Translations under genes and position numbers: made by a program
Part shown: positions 22,501 to 23,453 of the stretch, piece by piece
Position numbering within the stretch: position 1 is the stretch's first letter
How the letters are laid out: each line of letters begins with the position of its first letter
Notes under the pieces: generated by a model
Seen by the model: only the letters and a program-made list of their open reading frames with translations
Database searches by the model: none
Told to the model about the DNA's origin: nothing
From: Nitrospinae bacterium RIFCSPLOWO2_12_FULL_45_22
GTDB taxonomy: Bacteria > 2-12-FULL-45-22
Direction of reading: 5' to 3'
Length of the DNA stretch: 23,453 bases
NCBI GenBank assembly: GCA_001803565.1
Contig: MHDQ01000134.1
Location: 1 to 23,453, forward strand

Positions 22501-23453
22501 GAAAAATGTCCCAATTTCTGGAAGCAATAGAGCCTTCTTATTCGTCGAAAGAAGGGCTGGAAAGGTTTTTGGAGAGCTACCAGCAATATCCCCTGATCGG
22601 GAGCGTTTTGCAGCAATACCAGACTATCAAAAACTTCTTTTTTAATTACCTGGATAAATATTTCCTCATTTCCCGCTACTTGCAGGAAAGGGGCTGGAGT
22701 CTACCTTCGGAGGAGAGATATCAGGCCCTTGCCGCGCAGCGGGAGGGTTTGATAGAGCGGTTAAGAGAGTCCGATAAGGTCTTCGATGAAGAATATCTGG
22801 AGGCGCTTTTTCAGGCCTTCGAACCCTTTAAAGAAAACTATATTACCTTATATCAGGAGGGGCACCGTAAGTACTGCTCTCCAGAACGATTCACTGCCTA
22901 CCATCAACTCCGTAAATCTCCTGATTATCGGCTGCTGAGTCTGTTGGCCCAAATAGAGCCTATCTCGGTAAAAGACGATCTGGTAAAGGTAGAGCGGCAG
23001 TTGGCCAGGATTGATCAATACCAGTGCCCGGGGCCCGACCCCCAGGTCTTGCAGCACCAACCCTTCTGTCTATGCGGTTACCAGTTAGGCCAGTCTCTAG
23101 ATTTAGCCCCGGTAGCGGAACTAGAAGCTATTATCCAAAAAGGGATAAGGGAATATGTCCAGACCCTCCAGGAACCTATGTATTGCCAGAAGATAATGGA
23201 TCATATAGCTGATTTGGAAGTAATAGGCGACAACCAGGTAGCTGATGTTTTAAAGAAGGTGCTGGAGATCAAGCTGGACGATCCGGGCCAGGAGACAGGA
23301 TTAGCTAACCTAATATCGCCCCGGGCAATCCAGAGTATTAATGAGGCTCTAAAGGGCCACCCACAGCCAGTAGTGGCCCGTGACCTCGATGAGCTTTATG
23401 AAAACCTGGTAGAGAGAACCTTTTCCAGAAAGAACCTTTTAAAAATCTTTAAT
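19554..23453 (+). CDS. Giant P-loop ATPase, DUF6079/PglY/BrxC-like (3' end beyond window)
   Basis: An uninterrupted frame of exactly 1300 codons from ATG 19554, still open at the right edge. The N-terminus reads MEKRLRDLIELPSVRTVIQL, then a SFVLT segment, Walker A GNYGSGKSH at 65-73 and Walker B IVILLDELSEF at 230-240 (Asp235, Glu236), followed by a sensor-1-like strand LWIIATLQE (269-277). The rest is long, helical, Leu/Gln/Glu-rich and without motifs I know, apart from a possible zinc site Cys1158, Cys1172, Cys1174. From memory, this layout and the early motifs match DUF6079 proteins and the PglY/BrxC ATPases of BREX phage-defence systems; I could not search this. No strong ribosome-binding site is seen. 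Base composition looks like that of its neighbours. Alternatives are another STAND-like or DNA-handling ATPase family. Coding status is certain; function is not. Confidence 0.85.
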   Translation, partial: MEKRLRDLIELPSVRTVIQLSDTSDPKLKKLIGESFVLTQEVYFHFLTILQSIKEGQGEGFFVLGNYGSGKSHFLSILDLLLREEGVWGFLVEQRPALQEYSQWIQPGAYLVASDSLVDYQAWERLEDIILTKIQERLQRDYNIKVAYDWTEQLNKDLKLILKERYPKALASFLKKIGWEDEEPLFEPSNYPVLENLILELNLPYKLRPSRHQVFQHLQALLETGPLQGIVILLDELSEFLRSKPTGRAFNEDIRFLQFLGEWANKHSLWIIATLQERIEDTGDIPQEAFNKIKDRYPKTISLTARHIEELIHQRLIRKKPGAEEIINQTYQDFKTAFSTWMVPQDRFYRLYPVHPQTLKFLDQLKPLFSQHRGIVDFIHYQLQGDPGRRIPGMLELPSDILLTPDSIFDHFLRRIKERVETNPYSEVVYKYYEESGESIFPEPEERALALKIIKTLILQAISPWRYQISLRELAETLLTKVSTWDSEVNYQYIRDICEKLYKQGSYIGKKPGAGPLEDIYYIDLEADINLIIRRKVEYIEKGLEPGDSRIFYRLAHYLDSPQLPLAWLHREGKGKREIKWQNTPRWGYLILSDLRENSLDLIASLIEEFNNTELDFVLFLATPFQLRAQQEYLLETLLPYLRSHGPEDTSQHIPLIFWLPGPVEDEKALRRAYAHSILLEESKKDSTQLGQRLHSHLEAIMADDKRVVKEVFTVAYYDGTLISNLMEQERSLGEIGQLSFDRSLQEIIPPVLAQRFPRHQQLAPYTDIYLRGTAQELISSFLKPGQIVFPKGTSTSLKLLIESYLRPLKIIKNIPNGFHLAVDPRKSSIVAYYLQSLEEGRVDLKTLYWRLRKSPYGISFDQFQLLTLALIFSGQIIPYSQGKRKPLEEITTLDLANISEIGPGELLSATQQKSLQLIPLIPPQLKKEPLTIQQQQAIWEYLRQFKEERLNELNRLRTIFEHAQQYPAGSGLDWAMINEEIGKMSQFLEAIEPSYSSKEGLERFLESYQQYPLIGSVLQQYQTIKNFFFNYLDKYFLISRYLQERGWSLPSEERYQALAAQREGLIERLRESDKVFDEEYLEALFQAFEPFKENYITLYQEGHRKYCSPERFTAYHQLRKSPDYRLLSLLAQIEPISVKDDLVKVERQLARIDQYQCPGPDPQVLQHQPFCLCGYQLGQSLDLAPVAELEAIIQKGIREYVQTLQEPMYCQKIMDHIADLEVIGDNQVADVLKKVLEIKLDDPGQETGLANLISPRAIQSINEALKGHPQPVVARDLDELYENLVERTFSRKNLLKIFN

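Noticed and set aside
1-23453. tRNA, rRNA, CRISPR arrays or transposase genes
   Set aside because: None could be recognised by reading either strand; a tRNAscan or CRISPR search was not possible here.

Overview
The window spans a bacterial replication origin and the gene cluster on one side of it, and it ends inside a large unfamiliar ATPase gene. dnaN (cut off by the left edge) and dnaA lie on the minus strand. A DnaA-box cluster separates dnaA from a long plus-strand series: rpmH, rnpA, yidD, yidC, jag, mnmE, mnmG, rsmG, parA, parB, a bactofilin gene, a yifB/comM-type gene and murJ (2370-14897). The divergent rpmH/dnaA layout and the dnaA-dnaN order resemble Bacillus. YidC, however, is the long form with a big extracytoplasmic domain that is typical of diderm bacteria. 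With low-to-medium GC and no close match I can name, I infer a diderm, possibly uncultured lineage. I cannot assign a phylum.

Origin region (1-2370): DNA is AT-rich here, with three DnaA-type 9-mers in 32 bases at 2141-2172 and a second AT-rich spacer between dnaA and dnaN that contains a 14-base palindrome. Housekeeping series (2370-14897): the genes are tightly packed, often overlapping by 4 to 23 bases. They cover ribosome and RNase P biogenesis, membrane-protein insertion, tRNA and rRNA modification, chromosome partition and cell-envelope building. An exact parS site (9712-9727) spans the rsmG stop codon and the first base of parA, so the ParABS system has its centromere inside its own gene cluster next to oriC.

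Region 14898-19021 is on the minus strand, in transcription order csp, acyl-CoA mutase, regulator: a CspA-family cold-shock protein, the catalytic subunit of a B12-dependent acyl-CoA mutase whose substrate-binding residues differ from true methylmalonyl-CoA mutase, and an NtrC-type sigma-54 activator with REC, GAF, AAA+ and Fis-type HTH domains.

Region 19022-23453: a 532-base spacer with no convincing gene carries a dispersed-repeat-like element with nested hairpins. It is followed by an open frame of at least 1300 codons that runs off the right edge. Its product has an N-terminal P-loop ATPase module and resembles the giant DUF6079/PglY/BrxC-type ATPases of BREX-like phage-defence loci. Its partners, which would settle the function, lie outside the window. 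This is the best candidate for an undescribed system.
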